Source: Meghimatium bilineatum (taxonomy: Eukaryota; Mollusca; Gastropoda; Stylommatophora; Philomycidae). From it: 64,000 nucleotides of DNA. Where the stretch lies: positions 45,762,094 to 45,826,093 of the forward strand of contig CM067306.1 of the NCBI GenBank assembly GCA_034231615.1, written 5' to 3'. Position numbers and translations under genes: made by a program. The notes under the pieces are model-generated. The model ran no database searches, was not told where the DNA came from, and worked only from the letters and a program-made list of their open reading frames with translations. This document shows positions 1-10,620 of this stretch, one piece after another (position 1 is the first letter of the stretch; the number at the start of each line of letters is the position of its first letter).

Positions 1-643
1 AGTTTAGTATGTCAGAACTCGTTGTATTCTGGCATATTACTCACAAATTCATTGTACTGAAGCTTACTACACTAGAATTGAATGTATTCTGGTCAATTAC
101 ACATGATTTCGTTGTATTGCAGCTTAATACTTCAGAGCACTGGCGTATTAAACACGAATTGGGAGTATTGCAGTTTAGTACGCCAAAACTCGTTGTATTC
201 TAGGATATTACTAACAAATTGGGTGCACTGAAACTTACTACACCACAATTCAGTGTTAGCTGATCACAAATATGGTATCTTGTAGTTTACTTCGTCAGAA
301 CTGGCGTTACACACGAATTGGGTGTATTGCAGTTTAGTACGTATGAACTCGTTGTATTCTGGCATATTACTCACAAATTCATTGTACTGAAGCTTACTAG
401 ACTAGAATTGAGTGTATACTGGCCCATTACACATGATTTCGATGTATTGCAGCTTAATACTTCAGAACACTGGCGTATTAAACACGAATTGGGAGTATTG
501 CAGTTTACTACAACTCGTTGTATTGTGGCATATTACTCACTAATGTGGTGTACTAAAGATTACTACACCACAACACAGTTTGCTTGTCACAAATATGTAT
601 GTTGTAGCTTACGTCGTTAGAACTGGCGTTACACACGAATTGA
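1..643 (+). repeat. Partial module L-Sa-L-Sc (start truncated)
   Basis: L 1-162 (first 9 bp missing), Sa 163-321, L 322-492, Sc 493-643 (151 bp). Matches 8,486-9,128 almost exactly except that the Sc tail has ACGTCGTTAG, an Sb-like ending, followed by an Sb-partner L. Confidence 0.88.
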
Positions 644-1636
644 GTGTATTGCAGTTTAGTATGTCAGAACTCGTTGTATTCTGGCATATTACTCACAAAT
701 TCATTGTACTGAAGCTTACTACACTAGAATTGAATGTATTCTGGTCAATTACACATGATTTCGTTGTATTGCAGCTTAATACTTCAGAAACTGGTGTATT
801 AAACACGAATTGGGAGTATTGCATTTAGTACGCCAAAACTCGTTGTATTCTGGCATATTAATCACAAATTCATTGTACTGAAGCTTACTACACTAGAATT
901 GAGTGTATACTGGCCTATTGCACATGATTTCGTTGTATTGCAGCTTAATACTTCAGAACACTGGAGTATACACACAAGTTGGGTGTACTGCAGTTTAGTA
1001 CACCAAAAATCGTTGTATTCTGGCATATTACTCACTAATTTGGTGTACTGAAGCTTACTACACCACAACTACGTGTTTGCTTGTCACAAATATGGTATGT
1101 TGTAGCTTACTTCGTTAGAACTGGCGTTACACACGAATTGAGTGTATTGCATTTTAGTACGTCAGAACTCGTTGTATTCTGGCATATTACTCACAAATTC
1201 ATTGTACTGAAGCTTACTACACTAGAATCGAATGTATTCTGGTCAATTACACATGATTTCGTTGTATTGCAGCTTAATACTTCAGAAACTGGTGTATTAA
1301 ACACGAATTGGGAGTATTGCAGTTTAGTACGCCAAAACTCGTTGTATTCTGGCATATTAATCACAAATTCATTGTACTGAAGCTTACTACACTAGAATTG
1401 AGTGTATACTGGCCTATTGCACATGATTTCGTTGTATTGCAGCTTAATACTTCAGAACACTGGCGTATTAAACACGAATTGGGAGTATTGCAGTTTACTA
1501 CACCAACTCGTTGTATTGTGGCATATTACTCACTAATGTGGTGTACTGAAGATTACTACACCACAACACAGTTTGCTTGTCACAAATATGTATGTTGTAG
1601 CTTACTTCGTTAGAACTGGCGTTACACACGAATTGA
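644..1636 (+). repeat. Module LLSLLS, 993 bp
   Basis: Monomer lengths 170+169+159+170+171+154. Two L carry CAGAAACTGGTG (1-bp loss in E). The first S is Sb-like with C ending CACAACTAC. Confidence 0.87.
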
Positions 1637-2305
1637 GTATATTGCAGTTTAGTACGTCAGAACTTAGTTGTATTCTGGCATATTACTCACAAATTCATTG
1701 TACTGAAGCTTACTACACGAGAATTGAGTATATTCTGGCCCATTACACATGATTTCGTTGTATTGCAGCTTCATACGTCAGAACACTGGCGTATACACAC
1801 GAATTGGGTGTTCTGCAGTTTAGTACACCAAAACTCGTTGTATTCTGGTATATTAATCACAAATTCAATGTACTGAAGCTTACTATACTAGAATTGAGTG
1901 TATACTGGCATATTGCACATGACTTCGTTGTATTGCAGCTTAATACGTCAGAACACTGGCGTATTACACAGGAATTGGCTGTATTGCAGTGTAGTACGCC
2001 AAAACTCGTTGTATTCTGGAATATTACTCACACATTCATTGTAGTGAAGCTTACTAGACTAGAATTGAGTGTATACTGGCCCATTACACATTATTTCGTT
2101 GTATTGCAGCTTAATACTTCAGAACACTGGGGTATTAAACACGAATTGGGAGTATTGCAGTTTACTACACCAACTCGTTGTATTGTGGCATATTACTCAC
2201 TAATGTATGGTGTACTGAAAATTACTACACCACAACACAGTTTGCTTGTCACAAATATGTATGTTGTAGCTTACTTCGTTAGAACTGGCTTTACACACGA
2301 ATTGA
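1637..2305 (+). repeat. Module LLLS, 669 bp
   Basis: Lengths 171+171+171+156, the same architecture as 15,430-16,098 and 17,603-18,271. First L has a 31-bp A part (GAACTTAG) offset by a 50-bp E; the Sc is 156 bp with TAATGTATGGTG. Confidence 0.85.
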
Positions 2306-4799
2306 GTGTATTGCAGTTTAGTACGTCAGAACTCGTTGTATTCTGGCATATTACTCACAAATTCATTGTACTGAAGCTTACTACACTAGAATTGAGTATA
2401 TTCTGGCCCATTACACATGATTTCGTTGTATTGCAGCTTCATACGTCAGAACACTGGCGTATACACACGAATTGGGTGTTCTGCAGTTTAGTACACCAAA
2501 ACTCGTTGTATTCTGGCATATTAATCACAAATTCAATGTACTGAAGCTTACTATACTAGAATTGAGTGTATACTGGCCTATTGCACATGATTTCGTTGTA
2601 TTGCAGCTTAATACGTCAGAACACTGGCGTATTACACAAGAATTGGGTGTATTGCAGTGTAGTACGCCAAAACTCGTTGTATTCTGGAATATTACTCACA
2701 CATTCATTGTAGTGAAGCTTACTACACTAGAATTGAGTGTATACTGGCCTATTGCACATGATTTCGTTGTATTGCAGCTTAATACTTCAGAACACTGTCG
2801 TATACACAAGAATTGGGTGTATTGCAGTTTAGTACGCCAAAACTTGTTGTATTCTGGAATATTACTCACAAATTCATTGCACTGAAGCTTACTACACTAG
2901 AATTGAGTGTATAGAGGCCTATTGCACATGATTTCTTTGTATTGCAGCTTAATAGGTCAGATCACTGGCGTATCACACAGGAATTTGGTGTATTCCAGTT
3001 TAGTACGGCAAACCTCGTTGTATTCTGGCATATTACAAATTCATTGTACTGAAACTTACTACACTAGAATTGAGTATATTCTGGCCCATTACACATGATT
3101 TCGTTGTATTGCAGCTTAATACGTCAGATCACTGGCGTATCACACAGGAATTTGGTGTATTCCAGTTTAGTACGGCAAACCTCGTTGTATTCTGGCATAT
3201 TACTCACTAATTTGGTGTACTGAAGCTTACTACACCATAACTCAGTGTTTGCTTGTCACAAATATGGTATGTTGTAGCTTACGTCGTTAGAACTGGCGTT
3301 ACACACGAATTGAGTGTATTGCAGTTTAGTATGTCAGAACTCGTTGTATTCTGGCATATTACTCACAAATTCATTGTACTGAAGCTTACTACACTAGAAT
3401 TGAGTGTATAGAGTCCTATTGCACATGATTTCGTTGTATTGCAGCTTAATACGTCAGAACACTGGCGTATTACACACGAATTGGGTGTATTGCAGTTTAG
3501 TACACCAAAACTCGTTGTATTCTGGCATATTACTCACTAATTTGGTGTACTGTAGCTTACTACACCATAACTCAGTGTTTGCTTGTCACAAATATGGTAT
3601 GTTGTAGCTTACGTCGTTAGAACTGGCGTTACACACGAATTGAGTGTATTGCAGTTTAGTATGTCAGAACTCGTTGTATTCTGGCATATTACTCACAAAT
3701 TCATTGTACTGAAGCTTACTACACTAGAATTGAATGTATTCTGGTCAATTACACATGATTTCGTTGTATTGCAGCTTAATACTTCAGAGCACTGGCGTAT
3801 TAAACACGAATTGGGAGTATTGCAGTTTAGTACGCCAAAACTCGTTGTATTCTAGGATATTACTAACACATTGGGTGCACTGAAACTTACTACACCACAA
3901 TTCAGTGTTAGCTGATCACAAATATGGTATCTTGTAGTTTACTTCGTCAGAACTGGCGTTACACACGAATTGGGTGTATTGCAGTTTAGTTAGTATGAAC
4001 TCGTTGTATTCTGGCATATTACTCACAAATTCATTGTACTGAAGCTTACTAGACTAGAATTGAGTGTATACTGGCCCATTACACATGATTTCGTTGTATT
4101 GCAGCTTAATACGTCAGAACACTGGCGTATCACATAGGAATTTGGTGTATTCCAGTTTAGTACGGCAAACCTCGTTGTATTCTGGCATATTACTCACAAA
4201 TTCATTGTACTGAAGCTTACTACACTAGAATTGAGTATGTTCTGGCCCATTACACATGATTTCTTTGTATTGCAGGTTAATACGTCAGAACACTGGCGTA
4301 TTACACACGAATTGGGTTTATTGCAGTTTAGTACACCAAAACTCGTTGTATTCTGGCATATTACTCACTAATTTGGTGTACTGAAGCTTACTACACCATA
4401 ACTCAGTGTTTGCTTGTCACAAATATGGTATGTTGTAGCTTACGTCGTTAGAACTGGCGATACACACGAATTGAGTGTATTGCAGTTTAGTATGTCAGAA
4501 CTCGTTGTATTCTGGCATATTACTCACAAATTCATTGTACTGAAGCTTACTAGACTAGAATTGAGTGTATACTGGCCCATTACACATGATTTCGTTGTAT
4601 TGCAGCTTAATACTTCAGAACACTGGCGTATTAAACACGAATTGGGAGTATTGTAGTTTACTACACCAACTCGTTGTATTGTGGCATATTACTCACTAAT
4701 GTGGTGTACTAAAGATTACTACACCACAACACAGTTTGCTTGTCACAAATATGTATGTTGTAGCTTACTTCGTTAGAACTGGCGTTACACACGAATTGA
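2306..4799 (+). repeat. Module of 15 monomers, 2,494 bp
   Basis: Order LLLLLSLSLSLLSLS, lengths 170,171,170,171,167,159,171,159,171,159,171,171,159,171,154. It is the longest interval without an Sc in the window. The 167-bp L (2,988-3,154) has a 4-bp loss in B (TATTACAAATTCA) shared with 12.45 and 22.75 kb. Several Sb-L pairs occur in series. Confidence 0.87.
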
Positions 4800-6303
4800 G
4801 TGTATTGCAGTTTAGTACGTCAGAACTCGTTGTATTCTGGCATATTACTCACAAATTCATTGTACTGAAGCTTACTACACTAGAGTTGAGTATATTCTGG
4901 CCCATTACACATGATTTCGTTGTATTGCAGCTTCATACGTCAGAACACTTGCGTATTACACACGAATTGGGTGTACTGCAGTTTAGTACGCCAAAACTTG
5001 TTGTATTCTGGAATATTACTCACAAATTCATTGTACTGAAGCTTACTACACTAGAATTGAATGTATTCTGGTCAATTACACATGATTTCGTTGTATTGCA
5101 GCTTAATACTTCAGAACACGTGTATTAAACACGAATTGGGAGTAGTGCAGTTTAGTACGCCAAAAATCGTTGTATTCTGGCATATTAATCACAAATTCAT
5201 TGCACTAAAGCTTACTACACTAGAATTGAGTGTATAGAGTCCTATTGCACATGATTTCTTTGTATTGCAGCTTAATACGTCAGAACACTGGCGTATCACA
5301 TAGGAATTTGGTGTATTCCAGTTTAGTACGGCAAACCTCGTTGTATTCTGGCATATTACTCACAAATTCATTGTACTGAAGCTTACTACACTAGAATTGA
5401 GTATATTCTGGTCAATTACACATGATTTCGTTGTATTGCAGCTTAATACTTCAGAACACGTGTATTAAACACGAATTGGGAGTAGTGCAGTTTAGTACGC
5501 CAAAAATCGTTGTATTCTGGCATATTAATCACAAATTCATTGCACTGAAGCTTACTACACTAGAATTGAGTGTATAGAGTCCTATTGCACATGATTTCTT
5601 TGTATTGCAGCTTAATACGTCAGAACACTGGCGTATCACATAGGAATTTGGTGTATTCCAGTTTAGTACGGCAAACCTCGTTGTATTCTGGCATATTACT
5701 CACAAATTCATTGTACTGAAGCTTACTACACTAGAATTGAGTATATTCTGGCCCATTACACATGATTTCGTTGTATTGCAGCTTAATACTTCAGAACACT
5801 GGCGTATTAAACACGAAGTAGGAGTATTGCAGTTTAGTACTCCAAACTCGTTGTATTCTAGGATATTACTAACAAATTGGGTGCACTGAAACTTACTACA
5901 CCACAATTCAGTGTTAGCTGATCACAAATATGGTATCTTGTAGTTTACTTCGTCAGAACTGGCGTTACACACGAATTGGGTGTATTGCAGTTTAGTACGT
6001 ATGAACTCGTTGTATTCTGGCATATTACTCACAAATTCTTTGTACTGAAGCTTACTAGACTAGAATTGAGTGTATACTGGCCCATTACACATGATTTCGT
6101 TGTATTGCAGCTTAATACTTGAGAACACTGGCGTATTAAACACGAATTGGGAGTATTGCAGTTTACTACACCAACTCGTTGTATTGTGGCATATTACTCA
6201 CTAATGTGGTGTGCTGAAGATTACTACACCACAACACAGTTTGCTTGTCACAAATATGTATGTTGTAGCTTACTTCGTTAGACTGGCGTTACACACGAAT
6301 TGA
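4800..6303 (+). repeat. Module LLLLLLSLS, 1,504 bp
   Basis: Lengths 171+169+171+169+171+171+158+171+153. The L pair carrying ACACGTGTATTAAACACG (2-bp loss) followed by the GTGTATAGAG L is present twice, giving a run of six L. It has right-type markers (CACGAAGTAGG, TACTCCAAACTCG) far from the right half. Sc lost one base (CGTTAGACTGG). Confidence 0.87.
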
Positions 6304-7636
6304 GTGTATTGCAGTTTAGTACGTCAGAACTCGTTGTATTCTGGCATATTACTCACAAATACATTGTACTGAAGCTTACTAAACTAGAATTGAGTATATT
6401 CTGGCCCATTACACATGATTTCGTTGTATTGCAGCTTCATACGTCAGAACACTGGCGTATACACAAGAATTGGGTGTATTGCAGTGTAGTACGCCAACTC
6501 TCGTTGTATTCTGGAATATTATACATTCATTGTAGTGAAGCTTACTACACTAGAATTGAGTGTATACTGGCGTATTGCACATGATTTCGTTGTATTGCAG
6601 CTTAATACTTCAGAACACTGGCGTATGCACAAGAATTGGGTGTACTGCAGTTTAGTACGCCAAAACTTGTTGTATTCTGGAATATTACTCACAAATTCAT
6701 TGTACTGAAGCTTACTACACTAGAATTGAGTGTATTCTGGCCTATTACACTTGATTTCGTTCTAGTGCAGCTTAAAACGTCAGAATACTTGCGTATTACG
6801 CACGAATTGGGTGTATTGCAGTTTAAGTACACCAAAACTCGTTGCATTCTGGCAGATTACTCACTAATTTGGTGTACTGAAGCTTACTACACCACAACTC
6901 AGTGTTTGCTTGTCACAAATATGGTATGTTGTAGCTTACTTCGTTAGAACTGGCGTTACACACGAATTGAGTGTATTGCAGTTTAGTACGTCAGAACTCG
7001 TTGTATTCTGGCATATTACTCACAAATTCATTGTACTGAAGCTTACTACACTAGAATTGAATGTATTCTGGTCAATTACACATGATTTCGTTGTATTGCC
7101 TCTTAATACTTCAGAACACTGGCGTATTAAACACGAATTGGGAGTATTGCAGTTTAGTACGTATGAACTCGTTGTATTCTGGCATATTAATCACATATTC
7201 ATTGCACTGAAGCTTACTACACTAGAATTGAGTGTATACTGGCCTATTGCGCATGATTTCGTTGTATTGCAGCTTAATACGTCAGAAAACTGGCGCATCA
7301 CATACGAATTGGGTGTATTCCAGTTTAGTACGCCTAAACTCGTTGTATTCTGGCATATTACTCACAAATTCATTGTAAAGCTTACTACACTAGAATTGAG
7401 TGTATACTGGACCATTACACATTATTTCGTTGTATTGCAGCTTAATAATTCAGAACACTGGCGTATTAAACACGAATTGGGAGTATTGCAGTTTACTACA
7501 CCAACTCGTTGTATTGTGGCATATTACTCACTAATGTATGGTGTACTGAAGATTACTACACCACAACACAGTTTGCTTGTCACAAATATGTATGTTGTAG
7601 CTTACTTCGTTAGAACTGGCGTTACACACGAATTGA
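6304..7636 (+). repeat. Module LLLSLLLS, 1,333 bp
   Basis: Lengths 170+166+171+160+171+171+168+156. Contains an early Sd copy (6,811-6,970). The 168-bp L has a 27-bp C part (TTGTAAAGCTTAC), a marker shared with about 15,170 and 25,465. Confidence 0.86.
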
Positions 7637-9128
7637 GTGTATTGCAGTTTAGTACGTCAGAACTCGTTGTATTCTGGCATATTACTCACAAATTCATTGT
7701 ACTGAAGCTTACTACACTAGAATTGAGTATATTCTGGCCCATTACACATGATTTCGTTGTATTGCAGCTTCATACGTCAGAACACTGGCGTATTACACAA
7801 GAATTGGGTGTATTGCAGTGTAGTACGCCAAAACTCGTTGTATTCTGGAATATTACTCACACATTCATTGTAGTGAAGCTTACTACACTAGAATTGAGTG
7901 TATACTGGCCTATTGCACATGATTTCGTTGTATTGCAGCTTAATACTTCAGAACACTGTCGTATACACAAGAATTGGGTGTATTGCAGTTTAGTACGCCA
8001 AAACTTGTTGTATTCTGGAATATTACTCACAAATTCATTGCACTGAAGCTTACTACACTATAATTGAGTGTATAGAGTCCTATTGCACATGATTTCTTTG
8101 TATTGCAGCTTAATACGTCAGATCACTGGCGTATCACACAGGAATTTGGTGTATTCCAGTTTAGTACGGCAAACCTCGTTGTATTCTGGCATATTACTCA
8201 CAAATTCATTGTACTGAAGCTTACTACACTAGAATTGAGTATATTCTGGCCCATTACACATGATTTCGTTGTATTGCAGCAATACGTCAGAACACTGGCG
8301 TATTACACACGAATTGGGTGTATTCCAGTTTAGTACGGCAAACCTCGTTGTATTCTGGCATATTACTCACTAATTTGGTGTACTGAAGCTTACTACACCA
8401 TAACTCAGTGTTTGCTTGTCACAAATATGGTATGTTGTAGCTTACGTCGTTAGAACTGGCGTTACACACGAATTGAGTGTATTGCAGTTTAGTATGTCAG
8501 AACTCGTTGTATTCTGGCATATTACTCACAAATTCATTGTACTGAAGCTTACTACACTAGAATTGAATGTATTCTGGTCAATTACACATGATTTCGTTGT
8601 ATTGCAGCTTAATACTTCAGAGCACTGGCGTATTAAACACGAATTGGGAGTATTGCAGTTTAGTACGCCAAAACTCGTTGTATTCTAGGATATTACTAAC
8701 AAATTGGGTGCACTGAAACTTACTACACCACAATTCAGTGTTAGCTGATCACAAATATGGTATCTTGTAGTTTACTTCGTCAGAACTGGCGTTACACACG
8801 AATTGGGTGTATTGCAGTTTAGTACGTATGAACTCGTTGTATTCTGGCATATTACTCACAAATTCATTGTACTGAAGCTTACTAGACTAGAATTGAGTGT
8901 ATACTGGCCCATTACACATGATTTCGATGTATTGCAGCTTAATACTTCAGAACACTGGCGTATTAAACACGAATTGGGAGTATTGCAGTTTACTACAACT
9001 CGTTGTATTGTGGCATATTACTCACTAATGTGGTGTACTAAAGATTACTACACCACAACACAGTTTGCTTGTCACAAATATGTATGTTGTAGCTTACTTC
9101 GTTAGAACTGGCGTTACACACGAATTGA
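7637..9128 (+). repeat. 9-mer HOR LLLLSLSLS, left type, 1,492 bp (unit 1)
   Basis: First of three tandem 1,492-bp units. Monomers in order: L, L, L, L, Sb, L, Sa, L, Sc. The edge of the 10,295-bp super-unit falls inside it at 8,318. Confidence 0.93.
9097..9113 (+). other. CENP-B-box-like 17-mer in S monomer tail (weak)
   Basis: CTTCGTTAGAACTGGCG matches 12 of 17 positions of the mammalian CENP-B box YTTCGTTGGAARCGGGA, including the left TTCGTT and the central GAA. The essential right half CGGG is TGGC here, so binding by a canonical CENP-B is not expected. The string recurs in Sc and Sd; Sa has a CTTCGTCAG and Sb a CGTCGTTAG version. It is an observation of resemblance, not a proven site. 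Confidence 0.25.
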
Positions 9129-9299
9129 GTGTATTGCAGTTTAGTACGTCAGAACTCGTTGTATTCTGGCATATTACTCACAAATTCATTGTACTGAAGC
9201 TTACTACACTAGAATTGAGTATATTCTGGCCCATTACACATGATTTCGTTGTATTGCAGCTTCATACGTCAGAACACTGGCGTATTACACAAGAATTGG
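9129..9299 (+). repeat. Exemplar long monomer L (171 bp, six ~30-bp sub-repeats)
   Basis: Sub-repeats: A 9129-9158 (starts GTGTATTGCAGTTTAGTACG), B 9159-9188 (TTGTATTCTGGCATATTACT), C 9189-9218 (TTGTACTGAAGCTTACTACA), D 9219-9248 (TATTCTGGCCCATTACACAT inside), E1 9249-9278 (TTGTATTGCAGCTTCATACG), E2 9279-9299 (GGCGTATTACACAAGAATTG). All share the pattern T-G-T-A-T/C-T-n-n-n-G-G/C, an ATTAC/TTAC core and an AATT or CTCG end. E2 aligns with the last 21 bp of B, so it looks like a sub-repeat lacking its first 9 bp. A HindIII site lies in C at 9197-9202 and recurs in nearly every L. Consensus L is ~37% GC with five CpG. Length variants (165-170 bp) come from small deletions, mostly in B, C and E. 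Confidence 0.93.
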
Positions 9300-9809
9300 G
9301 TGTATTGCAGTGTAGTACGCCAAAACTCGTTGTATTCAGGAATATTACTCACACATTCATTGTAGTGAAGCTTACTACACTAGAATTGAGTGTATACTGG
9401 CCTATTGCACATGATTTCGTTGTATTGCAGCTTAATACTTCAGAACACTGTCGTATACACAAGAATTGGGTGTATTGCAGTTTAGTACGCCAAAACTTGT
9501 TGTATTCTGGAATATTACTCACAAATTTATTGCACTGAAGCTTACTACACTATAATTGAGTGTATAGAGTCCTATTGCACATGATTTCTTTGTATTGCAG
9601 CTTAATACGTCAGATCACTGGCGTATCACACAGGAATTTGGTGTATTCCAGTTTAGTACGGCAAACCTCGTTGTATTCTGGCATATTACTCACAAATTCA
9701 TTGTACTGAAGCTTACTACACTAGAATTGAGTATATTCTGGCCCATTACACATGATTTCGTTGTATTGCAGCAATACGTCAGAACACTGGCGTATTACAC
9801 ACGAATTGG

Positions 9810-9968
9810 GTGTATTCCAGTTTAGTACGGCAAACCTCGTTGTATTCTGGCATATTACTCACTAATTTGGTGTACTGAAGCTTACTACACCATAACTCAG
9901 TGTTTGCTTGTCACAAATATGGTATGTTGTAGCTTACGTCGTTAGAACTGGCGTTACACACGAATTGA
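9810..9968 (+). repeat. Exemplar short monomer Sb (159 bp)
   Basis: 30+30+30 bp A-C parts plus a 69-bp tail starting GTGTTTGCTTGTCACAAATA and continuing with TGGTATG. B ends CACTAATTTG and C ends ACACCATAACTCA, both typical of S monomers. The HindIII site in C is kept. In the left-half 9-mers it is followed by an L whose A part contains TAGTATGTCAG; the same pairing is seen at 37,887-38,216 in the right half. Confidence 0.9.
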
Positions 9969-10139
9969 GTGTATTGCAGTTTAGTATGTCAGAACTCGTT
10001 GTATTCTGGCATATTACTCACAAATTCATTGTACTGAAGCTTACTACACTAGAATTGAATGTATTCTGGTCAATTACACATGATTTCGTTGTATTGCAGC
10101 TTAATACTTCAGAGCACTGGCGTATTAAACACGAATTGG

Positions 10140-10298
10140 GAGTATTGCAGTTTAGTACGCCAAAACTCGTTGTATTCTAGGATATTACTAACAAATTGGG
10201 TGCACTGAAACTTACTACACCACAATTCAGTGTTAGCTGATCACAAATATGGTATCTTGTAGTTTACTTCGTCAGAACTGGCGTTACACACGAATTGG
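10140..10298 (+). repeat. Exemplar short monomer Sa (159 bp)
   Basis: A, B and C parts are 30 bp each, then a 69-bp tail replaces the 81-bp D-E1-E2 of L. The tail starts GTGTTAGCTGATCACAAATA, and the GCTGATCAC with a TGATCA palindrome is diagnostic of this subtype. C reads GTGCACTGAAACTTAC, so the HindIII site is lost. Sa appears about once per 9-mer. In the right half it is 158 bp in most copies because its A part lost one base (TACTCCAAACTCG). The tail contains CTTCGTCAGAACTGGCG, a partial CENP-B-box-like string. Confidence 0.9.
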
Positions 10299-10469
10299 GT
10301 GTATTGCAGTTTAGTACGTATGAACTCGTTGTATTCTGGCATATTACTCACAAATTCATTGTACTGAAGCTTACTAGACTAGAATTGAGTGTATACTGGC
10401 CCATTACACATGATTTCGTTGTATTGCAGCTTAATACTTCAGAACACTGGCGTATTAAACACGAATTGG

Positions 10470-10620
10470 GAGTATTGCAGTTTACTACAACTCGTTGTAT
10501 TGTGGCATATTACTCACTAATGTGGTGTACTAAAGATTACTACACCACAACACAGTTTACTTGTCACAAATATGTATGTTGTAGCTTACTTCGTTAGAAC
10601 TGGCGTTACACACGAATTGA
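10470..10620 (+). repeat. Exemplar short monomer Sc (151 bp), module end marker
   Basis: A part 25 bp here (TTTACTACAACTCG), 28 bp in most other copies (TTTACTACACCAACTCG in the left half, TTTACTAAACCAACTCG in many right-half copies). B begins TTGTATTGTGGCATATTACT, C contains AAAGATTAC or GAAGATTAC in place of the HindIII site, and the tail is 66 bp with AAATATGTATG. I find 50 copies and used their ends to delimit modules. A 145-bp version with a 9-bp deletion (GTGGCACTAATG) occurs near 39,747, 44,380 and 58,186. Confidence 0.9.

Larger units (their letters stand above)
9129..10620 (+). repeat. 9-mer HOR LLLLSLSLS, left type, 1,492 bp (unit 2, reference)
   Basis: Monomers: L 9129-9299, L 9300-9469, L 9470-9640, L 9641-9809, Sb 9810-9968, L 9969-10139, Sa 10140-10298, L 10299-10469, Sc 10470-10620. 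Lengths 171+170+171+169+159+171+159+171+151 sum to 1,492. The third L has a fixed TAG (GTGTATAGAG), and the fourth has a 2-bp loss in E (TTGCAGCAATACG). Confidence 0.94.

Noticed and set aside
10140-10298. TGATCA palindrome in Sa as an operator or attachment site
   Set aside because: A six-base palindrome without flanking symmetry. It is simply a subtype-diagnostic substitution.
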